Origin: Bacteroidetes bacterium GWF2_33_16
GTDB lineage: Bacteria; Bacteroidota; Bacteroidia; Bacteroidales; UBA12077
Direction of reading: 5' to 3'
Assembly (NCBI GenBank): GCA_001768565.1
Contig: MEOE01000028.1
Span: 124,001 to 188,000, forward strand
Length of the DNA stretch: 64,000 bases
Numbering within the stretch: position 1 is the stretch's first letter; each line of letters begins with the position of its first letter. The position numbers and the translations under genes were made by a program. The notes under the pieces are model-generated. The model worked only from the letters and a program-made list of their open reading frames with translations. It was not told the DNA's origin and ran no database searches. Of the stretch, positions 35,043 to 43,326 are shown piece by piece.

Positions 35043-36917
35043 ATGTTACCTGATTATGATGTAATTGTGGTTGGTGGAGGTCATGCTGGTTGCGAAGCCG
35101 CTGCCGCTGCTGCCAACATGGGCTCAACGGTACTGTTGATTACTATGGATATGACCAAGTTTGGTCAAATGTCTTGTAATCCTGCCATGGGAGGTATTGC
35201 AAAAGGACAAATTGTAAGAGAAATTGATGCACTAGGAGGATATTCTGCTATTGTAACTGATAAAAGCATGATTCAGTTCCGAATGCTTAATAGATCTAAA
35301 GGTCCTGCTATGTGGAGCCCAAGAGCACAATGTGACAGGGTTCTGTTTTCTGTTGAGTGGAGAAATCTTCTTGAAAATACGGAAAATTTGGATTTATGGC
35401 AGGATCAAGTTGTTGAACTTATAATAAATGATAACAAAGTAGGCGGAATAAAAACAAAGCTTGGAATCATATTTAAATCTAAAACTGTTATTCTTACCAA
35501 CGGAACATTCATTAACGGATTAATGCATGTTGGACGAGCTCGTGTAGAAGGTGGCAGAGCAGGAGAGTCTTCCTCTACTGGCATATCTGAACAATTATTA
35601 CAACACGGATTTGAGGTTGGACGTATGAAAACAGGTACACCTGCACGAATTGACGGAAGAACAATTGATTTTTCAAAACTACAAGAGCAAAAGGGAGATG
35701 AAGATGGAGGGCAGTTTTCTTTTCTTACATATGACAAGAAGCCTAATAATAATAAAAGCTGCTGGATCACTTATACAGGCCCAGAGGTTCATGAAATATT
35801 GGAAACGGGATTCGACGATTCTCCTCTCTATAATGGGACAATTGAAGGAATAGGACCAAGATATTGTCCAAGTATCGAAGATAAAATAGTTACATTTGCC
35901 GACAAAGAGAAGCATCAGCTTTTTTTGGAGCCAGAAGGACACAATACGGTTGAGTATTACATTAATGGATTTTCATCATCTCTTCCCTGGGAAATACAAT
36001 ATAAAGCATTAAGGAAAATAGCAGGTTTAGAAAATGTAAAAATTTTTCGTCCAGGATATGCAATTGAATACGATTATTTTCCTCCAACTCAACTTTACCA
36101 CACATTAGAAACAAAAAAAATTAGTAATTTGTATTTTGCTGGGCAAATAAACGGGACGACCGGATATGAAGAAGCTGCGGCACAAGGATTAATGGCTGGG
36201 ATAAATGCAACACTTAAAGTTGCTGGGAAAGAAAGCTTTGTACTAAGTAGGGACCAGGCATATATTGGTGTTTTAATTGACGATTTAGTAACCAAGGGTG
36301 TAGATGAGCCATATCGAATGTTTACATCACGAGCAGAATATAGAATATTACTTCGACAAGATAATGCAGATATTCGTTTAACTGAGTTATCGAATCGTAT
36401 TGGATTGGCAAAGGATGAAAGATTGACGATGTTGATTTCGAAAATTAAATCCAGAGACAAGCTTATTAAATTTATAAAGACCTATAGCCTGGATCCAGAA
36501 CAGATAAATCCATATTTGATTGGCTTAGAAACGTCTCCTATAAAACAAAAGAAAAAGCTTTTTGAGTTAATTTTACGACCACAAATTAGCATTAATCAAA
36601 TTAAATTTGCCTTGCCTGCATTAAATGATGAAATTAATAAAATAGGTTCAAGACAAGAGGAGGTTGTTGAGGCAGCAGAGGTTTTGTTAAAATACTCAGG
36701 TTATATTGAAAGAGAGCAACAGATAGCAGAGAAACTCAAAAGGCTCGAGCATATTAAAATTCCCGCTAACTTTGAATATGAGAAAATATTATCTCTTTCA
36801 ACGGAGGGTAGGCAGAAACTAAAAAAACAGAAACCTGAAAGCATAGGACAGGCAACTAGAATAAGTGGAGTATCACCATCTGACATTAGTGTTTTACTTG
36901 TTTATATGGGAAGATAG
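35043..36917 (+). CDS. mnmG: tRNA uridine 5-carboxymethylaminomethyl modification enzyme MnmG
   Basis: 624 residues, full length. FAD-binding VVGGGHAGCEAAAAAANMG at the N-terminus, SCNPAMGGIAKGQIVREID, RVEGGRAGE, GRMKTGTPARIDGRT, FAGQINGTTGYEEAAAQG and the C-terminal MnmG helical domain (about 545-620) are intact. With MnmE it puts carboxymethylaminomethyl on the wobble U34 of certain tRNAs. The gene is 27 bp downstream of ybeY. A palindromic parS-like site sits 19 bp after its stop. Confidence 0.97.
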   Translation: MLPDYDVIVVGGGHAGCEAAAAAANMGSTVLLITMDMTKFGQMSCNPAMGGIAKGQIVREIDALGGYSAIVTDKSMIQFRMLNRSKGPAMWSPRAQCDRVLFSVEWRNLLENTENLDLWQDQVVELIINDNKVGGIKTKLGIIFKSKTVILTNGTFINGLMHVGRARVEGGRAGESSSTGISEQLLQHGFEVGRMKTGTPARIDGRTIDFSKLQEQKGDEDGGQFSFLTYDKKPNNNKSCWITYTGPEVHEILETGFDDSPLYNGTIEGIGPRYCPSIEDKIVTFADKEKHQLFLEPEGHNTVEYYINGFSSSLPWEIQYKALRKIAGLENVKIFRPGYAIEYDYFPPTQLYHTLETKKISNLYFAGQINGTTGYEEAAAQGLMAGINATLKVAGKESFVLSRDQAYIGVLIDDLVTKGVDEPYRMFTSRAEYRILLRQDNADIRLTELSNRIGLAKDERLTMLISKIKSRDKLIKFIKTYSLDPEQINPYLIGLETSPIKQKKKLFELILRPQISINQIKFALPALNDEINKIGSRQEEVVEAAEVLLKYSGYIEREQQIAEKLKRLEHIKIPANFEYEKILSLSTEGRQKLKKQKPESIGQATRISGVSPSDISVLLVYMGR

Positions 36918-36935
36918 GGATGGGTTTAGGTAATT

Positions 36936-36951
36936 CGTTCCACGTGGAACA
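36936..36951. other. parS-like palindrome between mnmG and ade
   Basis: CGTTCCACGTGGAACA; positions 36937-36950 form a perfect 14-bp palindrome, GTTCCACGTGGAAC, which is the parS core used in Pseudomonas and many other bacteria. Only the first base departs from TGTTCCACGTGGAACA. It lies in a 49-bp intergenic gap. Confidence 0.75.
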
Positions 36952-36966
36952 AAAATCATCTTTTTT

Positions 36967-38601
36967 ATGGAAAAATCATTTGTTGTAACAGGAAAAGTCG
37001 TTGATATTTTTAATCGACGGATATATAATGCAAAGGTTTATGTTTTGAATCAGAAAATTCAAAAAATAGAAGAAACTAACGAAGAATTTGCCAATTATAT
37101 TCTTCCTGGTTTAATCGATGCCCATGTTCATATTGAAAGCTCAATGATGATTCCTTCTTCTTTTGCTATGGCAGCAGTCAAACACGGAACGGTTGCCACC
37201 GTTTCTGATCCTCACGAAATTGCTAATGTTATGGGAATAGAAGGCGTAGAGTTTATGATACAGAACAGTAAAAAAGTGCCGTTTAAATTCTATTTTGGCG
37301 CTCCGTCATGTGTTCCTGCAACCTCTTTCGAAACATCGGGTGCTGTTATTTCTGAAAAGGATATAAAAACAATGCTTGAAAATCCTGATATACACTATTT
37401 GGCAGAAATGATGAATTTTCCTGGTGTAATTTTTAATGACAAGGATGTTATAGCAAAAATTGCACATGCAAATAATTTAAAAAAGCCTATTGATGGACAT
37501 GCTCCAGGACTTTCTGGTGATAAATTGAAAATATATTCTGATTATAATATTACAACCGATCATGAATGTACAACCGTTGATGAAGCAATTGAAAAAATAA
37601 ATTGCGGAATAAATATTCAAATTCGGGAGGGAAGTGCTGCCAAAGATTTTGAAAATTTATTTCCATTGCTTAATAATTATCCCGAAAAAGTAATGTTCTG
37701 CACTGACGACTGCCACCCAGACGATTTAATAAAAGGGCACATTAATAAAATACTTAAAAATTCTGTTGAAAAAGGAGCTGATATATTTAATATTATACGT
37801 GCAGCCACCTTTAATCCGGTCAAACATTATAATCTAGACGTTGGGTTACTTCGAGAGAATGATCCTGCTGATTTTATTGTTTGTAATGACATTGTTTCTT
37901 TTGATGTGCTTCAAACGTATATTAACGGAAAAAATGTTTTTGATAATGGAGTTGTCCTTATTGAGCCAGTTGTTGAGAATCCAATAAACAGGTTTAATTG
38001 CAAAGCTATTTCAGAAAAAGATATTGTTGTCCCATATAATGGATTAAATATTCAGGTTATTGTGGCCAGGGACGGCGACTTAATTACAGGAAAAACAATA
38101 GAAAAACCATTGGTAAAAAATTCATACATTGAATCTGATACAGAAAGAGATATTTTAAAAATAGTTGTTATAAATAGGTATAACGCAAGCAAGCCCGCAG
38201 TTGGATTTATTAAAAACTTCAACCTTAAATCAGGTGCTATGGCCGGAAGCATTGCCCACGATAGTCATAATATTATTGCCATAGGAGTAAACGACGCAGA
38301 TATTGTTAGTGCCGTAAATCGCCTAATTATTAATAAAGGAGGTATTGTGGCAATTGATGGAGTTAGAATTGAAGAGCTAAAACTTGATGTTGCTGGACTT
38401 ATGTCAACAGAAAAGGCAGAAATTATTGCTGACAAGTATCATAAGGTTTCAAAAATGGTGAATGAGCTGGGATCTCGATTAACAGCTCCTTTTATGACTA
38501 TGGCTTTTATGGCCTTATTGGTTATTCCCGATTTAAAAATTGGTGACAAAGGCCTTTTTGATGTGTCTAAATTTGAATTTACATCTTTGTTTGTTGAATA
38601 A
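36967..38601 (+). CDS. ade: Adenine deaminase
   Basis: 544 residues. It converts adenine to hypoxanthine and ammonia in purine salvage and belongs to the amidohydrolase superfamily. Metal-binding and family motifs are visible: GLIDAHVHIESSMM (residues about 48-61), HGTVATVSDPHEIANVMG, IDGHAPGLSG, TDHECTTVDEA and CTDDCHPDDLIKGHI. The C-terminal domain has SIAHDSHNIIAIG. Length is normal for prokaryotic Ade. Its stop overlaps the uvrC start by one base (TAATG), so translation may be coupled. Confidence 0.95.
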   Translation: MEKSFVVTGKVVDIFNRRIYNAKVYVLNQKIQKIEETNEEFANYILPGLIDAHVHIESSMMIPSSFAMAAVKHGTVATVSDPHEIANVMGIEGVEFMIQNSKKVPFKFYFGAPSCVPATSFETSGAVISEKDIKTMLENPDIHYLAEMMNFPGVIFNDKDVIAKIAHANNLKKPIDGHAPGLSGDKLKIYSDYNITTDHECTTVDEAIEKINCGINIQIREGSAAKDFENLFPLLNNYPEKVMFCTDDCHPDDLIKGHINKILKNSVEKGADIFNIIRAATFNPVKHYNLDVGLLRENDPADFIVCNDIVSFDVLQTYINGKNVFDNGVVLIEPVVENPINRFNCKAISEKDIVVPYNGLNIQVIVARDGDLITGKTIEKPLVKNSYIESDTERDILKIVVINRYNASKPAVGFIKNFNLKSGAMAGSIAHDSHNIIAIGVNDADIVSAVNRLIINKGGIVAIDGVRIEELKLDVAGLMSTEKAEIIADKYHKVSKMVNELGSRLTAPFMTMAFMALLVIPDLKIGDKGLFDVSKFEFTSLFVE

Positions 38602-40412
38602 TGGCCAAAAATTCTTCTTCGCAAGAGTTAAAAATTGATATAACCGTGTTTCCAGATAGCCCGGGGGTGTATCTTTTTTACAATACTTCAGATGAAATAA
38701 TATATGTTGGGAAAGCGAAAAATATAAAAAAAAGAGTTTCCTCTTATTTTACAAGAGAAAATTACGAGAATAATAAAGTAAGAGTTCTGGTAAGCAAAAT
38801 ATCCAGAATTGAATATATTGTTGTTAATACAGAATCAGACGCATTATTGCTCGAAAACAATCTTATTAAAAAGCATAAGCCAAGGTATAATGTTTTATTG
38901 AAAGATGACAAAACCTATCCTTGGATATGTATTAAAAACGAGCCTTTTCCAAGAGTTTTTTATACCCGAAATTTGATAAACGATGGATCAAAATATTTTG
39001 GCCCGTATACATCTGTATATATGGTTAAAATATTGCTTGACTTAATAAAGCAGCTTTATCCTTTGCGAAATTGCAATTTGAGTCTAACAAAAGAAAATAT
39101 TATAAAAAACAAATTTAAATCCTGCCTTGAATATCATATAGGAAATTGTAAAGCTCCTTGTATTGGATTACAAAAGGAGGATGATTATGAAATTGCAATT
39201 GAGCATATCTATCTTATACTCAAAGGCAATATTATTCAGGTTATTCATTATCTAACAGACTTAATGAACAGTTTTTCTGCTGAATTTAAGTTTGAAGATG
39301 CCCAAATAATTAAAGATAAAATAGAAACATTAGAAAGGTATAAGAGTAAGTCAACAATTGTTAGTTCTCATTTAAATGACATTGATGTTTTTTCAATTCT
39401 TGATGATAGTACATCAGCATATGTTAATTTTTTAAGATTAGTAGAAGGACGGATTGTTCAAGCACATACGTTAGAAATTAAAAAGAAGCTTGATGAGCCA
39501 CTAGAGGATTTGCTGGTTCTTGCAATTGTAGAGTTAAGGGAGCGCTTTTCAAGTCAATCAAAGGAAATAATCGTTCCAATTAACGTTAGTTTGCCCTGGA
39601 AAGAGGTTAAAACGAACATTCCTCAAAAGGGGGATAAAAAGGCATTGCTTGAATTGTCGGAAAGAAACGCAAAGTATTTTCGACTCGAAAAACAAAAAAA
39701 CATAGAAAGAAAAAAAGAAAAACATTCAAGCAAAAGAATATTGGAGATATTAAAAAAGGACTTAAACTTACCTGTTTTGCCGCAGCATATTGAGTGCTTC
39801 GATAATTCTAATATTCAAGGATCCAATCCTGTTGCCGCATGTGTGGTTTTTAAAAACGCGAAGCCTTCTGTTAAGGAATATCGACATTTTAATATTAAAA
39901 CAGTTGAAGGCCCAAATGATTATGCATCAATGGAAGAGGTTGTTTATAGAAGGTACAAACGAATGATTGACGAAAACAAAGAGCTTCCGCAATTAATTGT
40001 TATTGATGGGGGTAAAGGCCAACTTAGTTCTGCTACAAAAAGCTTAAATCAACTAGGTGTTTTAAAAAATGTTTCTATTATAGGAATAGCAAAACGTCTT
40101 GAGGAAATTTACTATCCTAACGATCCAGTTCCTTTATACCTAGATAAAAACTCCGTTTCGTTAAAAATAATTCAACATATCCGAAACGAGGCTCATCGTT
40201 TTGGGATAAAGTTTCATAGAAATAAAAGATCTGGAAGTTTTATACAAAGTGAGTTAAATGAAATTCCGGGGATTGGTGATAAAACAATAGAGCAGCTTTT
40301 TAAGAAATATAAAAGTATAAAAAAAATACTACAGCTTGAAGAAGATGATCTCTCCTCAGAAATAGGACAAACCAAAGCAAGGTTGTTGCGTAATTATTTT
40401 ACAGGCAAATAA
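38601..40412 (+). CDS. uvrC: Excinuclease ABC subunit C
   Basis: 603 residues. N-terminal GIY-YIG nuclease (SPGVYLFYNTSDEIIYVGKA, KNIKKRVSSYF), the UVR segment near 215-245 (KFEDAQIIKDKIETL), the RNase-H-like nuclease domain (about 375-540, with ECFDNSNIQGSNPVAACVVF and VIDGGKGQL) and a C-terminal helix-hairpin-helix (LNEIPGIGDKTIEQLFKKY). It makes both incisions in nucleotide excision repair after UvrA/UvrB find the lesion. Start overlaps ade by one base. No terminator was found after it. Confidence 0.97.
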   Translation: MAKNSSSQELKIDITVFPDSPGVYLFYNTSDEIIYVGKAKNIKKRVSSYFTRENYENNKVRVLVSKISRIEYIVVNTESDALLLENNLIKKHKPRYNVLLKDDKTYPWICIKNEPFPRVFYTRNLINDGSKYFGPYTSVYMVKILLDLIKQLYPLRNCNLSLTKENIIKNKFKSCLEYHIGNCKAPCIGLQKEDDYEIAIEHIYLILKGNIIQVIHYLTDLMNSFSAEFKFEDAQIIKDKIETLERYKSKSTIVSSHLNDIDVFSILDDSTSAYVNFLRLVEGRIVQAHTLEIKKKLDEPLEDLLVLAIVELRERFSSQSKEIIVPINVSLPWKEVKTNIPQKGDKKALLELSERNAKYFRLEKQKNIERKKEKHSSKRILEILKKDLNLPVLPQHIECFDNSNIQGSNPVAACVVFKNAKPSVKEYRHFNIKTVEGPNDYASMEEVVYRRYKRMIDENKELPQLIVIDGGKGQLSSATKSLNQLGVLKNVSIIGIAKRLEEIYYPNDPVPLYLDKNSVSLKIIQHIRNEAHRFGIKFHRNKRSGSFIQSELNEIPGIGDKTIEQLFKKYKSIKKILQLEEDDLSSEIGQTKARLLRNYFTGK

Positions 40413-40655
40413 TGGAGTTGTTTCATCTATTCTTTATGCGAAGCAAGACTTTCGTTGATAGCTGTAAATGTGTTAATAGACAGCCTTTTATATAAAGATG
40501 TGTGACTTGGGTCTTGCTGTGCTTACTATAATTACTTTATACCCGGCTATTGGGTGGAATAGAAAAATCAGAACAAGCTTAACGATTTATTTTCTTTCTA
40601 AAGATCTCATGTAAAGAAAAATATTTTTCGAGATGGGAAGTTTCTCTAAATCCAT

Positions 40656-40663
40656 TATCTTTG
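40656..40663 (+). promoter_or_regulatory. Candidate -7 promoter element of the DUF4271-hemD genes
   Basis: TATCTTTG matches TAnnTTTG and lies 29 bp upstream of the ATG at 40692. The -33 region is weak. The preceding 243 bp after uvrC hold no recognisable gene. Confidence 0.5.
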
Positions 40664-40691
40664 CCGCTGATTTCAATGCTTTGTTATTACT

Positions 40692-41834
40692 ATGACTGAT
40701 AAGTTAAATAAATTGGATCTTCACTCTAAGGACTTTATTGTATTTCAAGATACAATAACACACTCAAATATCCTCCCAAATATCAAAAGCATTGCAGATA
40801 GCAGTCTAAGTGACACGATTAAAGCCAAGCCATTTGCTCGTAAGGTGTTCGACGAACAAGACATTGATTCAATTTTTAGGCAGCATGAAGAAAGGGAAAA
40901 GCAATACCAGTTTGAGATTAAATTAATTCAGGCAAAAAAGCATCTACAGAAAATTGATACACCCAAACTCTTTTATGATAATTTGGGGACTTACCATGAT
41001 CATTTGTCTGAAAGTATTTCTTTTGACGCCTTCCATCAAAATGTTCTCTTTAATATTCCTGCAGTTAAGTTTGAAGAAAATACGAAAAAAAAACCGGTAT
41101 TTATTTCTGATTCGTTACAATCAAATAATAAAAACACGCATTTTTCGGAAAAACAAATACATGTAAAGCCTCGGTTTACAGACAACAAGCTAGGTTTTGA
41201 TTGGATTTCTCTAATAGTGTTTATTTCTATTGTTTTGCTGGGCTGGATAAGACTTTTTTTTAATAATCATTTTTTTTCCATTATTAAATCAGCATCAAAC
41301 TATCAGGAGGCTAATAGTCTATTGCGAGGAAAGAATACAATCATTGAGCGTATTTTTTTCTTGTTAAATACGTTATTTCTATTAACAACAAGTGTTTTTG
41401 CTTTACAAATTGCCCATTTTTATAATTTAGATATTGCTCAGGGACGGCAATATTTGTTTTTTGCTATAGTTTTTGGTTCATTAATTGGATTGTCTGTTTT
41501 CAGGAAAATTTCATCATCTTTTATTGGAGAGGTATTTTTAAAACAAAGAGTGTTTTCAGAGTATTTTCATAATTTAAACATTTATACAATGAACACAGGA
41601 ATATTCTTACTTCCAATAATAATTTTATTACAATATTTATCAATTCAGTATCTAGGTATAATAATATATATGGGCATATTCGGAATAGCGACACTTTATT
41701 TTATTCAGTTAATAAGATCGTTTCAGATAATTATTAGAAAGAATGTTTCGATATTTTATATGATTTTGTATCTTTGTGCTTTCGAATTTGCACCATTTTT
41801 AATTGTTTATAAACTATTGCTATCTCTTAATTAG
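40692..41834 (+). CDS. DUF4271 domain membrane protein
   Basis: 380 residues. The N-terminal 165 residues are hydrophilic and low-complexity; the C-terminal half holds about six membrane helices (first at DWISLIVFISIVLLGWIRL, last near FEFAPFLIVYKLLL), which corresponds to DUF4271. Members are confined to Bacteroidota and usually stand upstream of the uroporphyrinogen-III synthase-like gene, exactly as here (46 bp). The linked conservation suggests a related task, but no function is known to me. Confidence 0.85.
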   Translation: MTDKLNKLDLHSKDFIVFQDTITHSNILPNIKSIADSSLSDTIKAKPFARKVFDEQDIDSIFRQHEEREKQYQFEIKLIQAKKHLQKIDTPKLFYDNLGTYHDHLSESISFDAFHQNVLFNIPAVKFEENTKKKPVFISDSLQSNNKNTHFSEKQIHVKPRFTDNKLGFDWISLIVFISIVLLGWIRLFFNNHFFSIIKSASNYQEANSLLRGKNTIIERIFFLLNTLFLLTTSVFALQIAHFYNLDIAQGRQYLFFAIVFGSLIGLSVFRKISSSFIGEVFLKQRVFSEYFHNLNIYTMNTGIFLLPIIILLQYLSIQYLGIIIYMGIFGIATLYFIQLIRSFQIIIRKNVSIFYMILYLCAFEFAPFLIVYKLLLSLN

Positions 41835-41879
41835 TGGGATAAATAGAAGGTTTTAAAATTAAAATCCAAAGCAATTTAC

Positions 41880-42632
41880 ATGAAAGTTAAGACGATTTTA
41901 GTATCTCAACCCAAGCCGCAAAACGACAAGTCTCCATATTTGGAATTGGCTGAAAAACATCATCTTAAAATAGATTTCAGACATTTTATACAGATAGAGG
42001 GCCTGCCTGCTAAAGATTTCAGAAAATCCAAAATAGATATTCTTGCTCACACGGCTGTTATTTTTACCAGCCGCACAGCAATAGATCATTACTTCAGAAT
42101 TTGCGAAGAGATGAGATTAGCTGTTCCGGATTCAATGAAATATTTTTGTATTTCAGAAGCTACAGCCTTTTATTTGCAAAAGTATATTGTCTATCGTAAA
42201 AGAAAGATATTTTATGGAGACGGTAAGTTTTTAGATATAATGGAGCTTCTAAAAAAACACAAAGACGAAAAATTTTTGGTGCCAGTATCAGATGCTCATA
42301 AAGAAGAGATTCCAAAAAAATTAGAACAAAGCAAAATAAAATACACGAAAGCCATTATGTACAAAACGGTAAGTGCTAATTTATCTGATTTGTCAAATGT
42401 TAATTACGATATGCTTGTTTTTTATAGTCCTTCTGGTATTAAATCATTGTTTGAAAACTTTCCTGAATTTAAACAAAACAATACGCGAATTGCTGCTTTT
42501 GGTCCAAAAACAGCAAAGGCAGTCAAAGATGCTGGTTTAAAGGCTGATATAAAAGCTCCCTCGAAAGAGGCTCCTTCAATGACTATGGCAATTGAGCAAT
42601 ATGTACTTGAGCATAATAAAGCTCATAAATAA
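41880..42632 (+). CDS. hemD: Uroporphyrinogen-III synthase family protein
   Basis: 250 residues with the weakly conserved two-domain HemD fold: AVIFTSRTAIDHYFRICEEM in domain 1, and LVFYSPSGIKSLFENF plus RIAAFGPKTAKAVKDAGLKA in domain 2. HemD cyclises hydroxymethylbilane to uroporphyrinogen III for heme and related tetrapyrroles. The sequence is divergent and other hem genes are absent nearby (only hemW, 25 kb away), so the role rests on fold motifs and gene order. A terminator follows 21 bp after the stop. Confidence 0.85.
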   Translation: MKVKTILVSQPKPQNDKSPYLELAEKHHLKIDFRHFIQIEGLPAKDFRKSKIDILAHTAVIFTSRTAIDHYFRICEEMRLAVPDSMKYFCISEATAFYLQKYIVYRKRKIFYGDGKFLDIMELLKKHKDEKFLVPVSDAHKEEIPKKLEQSKIKYTKAIMYKTVSANLSDLSNVNYDMLVFYSPSGIKSLFENFPEFKQNNTRIAAFGPKTAKAVKDAGLKADIKAPSKEAPSMTMAIEQYVLEHNKAHK

Positions 42633-42653
42633 TTATATATCAATAACTTTTTT

Positions 42654-42685
42654 AAGGAGGAAGACGTTTCTTTCCTCCTTTTTTT
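42654..42685 (+). terminator. Rho-independent terminator after hemD
   Basis: 9-bp perfect stem AAGGAGGAA (42654-42662) with TTCCTCCTT (42672-42680), 9-nt loop and T run. Confidence 0.85.
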
Positions 42686-42712
42686 ATTGAAAAGTTTTAC
42701 CTTTACCTTTTT

Positions 42713-43114
42713 ATGAAGAAAGAATCATTTATAAATAAAGAGCGGCTAAAAAAAAGCAAACCGATTGAAAATCTATTCAGTAAGGGTGAAAATCTAAATT
42801 TTTATCCATTTAAAGTACTGTTTTCTTTAACTTATTCCGATTCTACTATAAAATATCCCGCACAGGTAGCTTTTGTTGTTCCAAAGAGATTGTTTAAGAA
42901 AGCGGTTGATAGAAATAATCTAAAAAGAAAAATGCGTGAAGCATTTAGAAAAAACAAATCGATTCTTTACAACACTCTTATAGCGAATAATCAAAAACTT
43001 GAATTTATTGTTTTATATATAGCAAACGAAAACAATAATTTTGAAATAATTGAAACAAAAATGGTTGGACTATTAAATGCTCTTTGTAAAAAAATCAAGA
43101 AAAAAGATGTATAG
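42713..43114 (+). CDS. rnpA: Ribonuclease P protein component
   Basis: 133 residues. The RnpA core is visible: KSKPIENLFSKGENLNFYPF at the N-terminus, QVAFVVPKRLFKKAVDRNNL and the RNR-like basic motif DRNNLKRKMREAFR. It is the protein cofactor of RNase P, which trims the 5' ends of tRNA precursors. rpmH, its usual neighbour in other phyla, is absent, and yidD, often next to rnpA in Bacteroidota, is not found in the following 200 bp. TACCTTTA at 42699-42706 is a near-match promoter box. Confidence 0.93.
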   Translation: MKKESFINKERLKKSKPIENLFSKGENLNFYPFKVLFSLTYSDSTIKYPAQVAFVVPKRLFKKAVDRNNLKRKMREAFRKNKSILYNTLIANNQKLEFIVLYIANENNNFEIIETKMVGLLNALCKKIKKKDV

Positions 43115-43158
43115 AAAGCTGTTTTTCGTTCATTATATATCTATTGCAGAGTTAAATA

Positions 43159-43293
43159 ATGTTAAATCAAATGAATGCATCAAATTTATTCAATACTTTT
43201 GTTCGGTTTGGCAAACATATTGATTTAAGTACAGCAGAGTTTCATTGATTATTGAATAAACGTATAGTATTTTAGGGGAGTCAAATAAATTAA
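43159..43293 (+). pseudogene. Possible N-terminal relic of a Crp/Fnr-like gene
   Basis: From the ATG at 43159 the frame reads MLNQMNASNLFNTFVRFGKH then IDLSTAEFH before a TGA at 43246-43248; beyond it the same frame gives LLNKRIVF, a TAG, then GSQIN. The pattern resembles the first 40 residues of Bacteroidota Crp/Fnr regulators (short helix, ligand-fold entry). No further similarity follows, since the S41 protease starts at 43327. A weak, eye-level call; it could be random sequence. Confidence 0.2.
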
Positions 43294-43326
43294 TAGCAAA
43301 AGGGTGTTTTAAAAAATTTAATATAA

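Noticed and set aside
40413-40655. Small gene or tRNA between uvrC and the DUF4271 gene
   Set aside because: No cloverleaf, no frame longer than about 30 codons with recognisable content, and no RNA structure seen.
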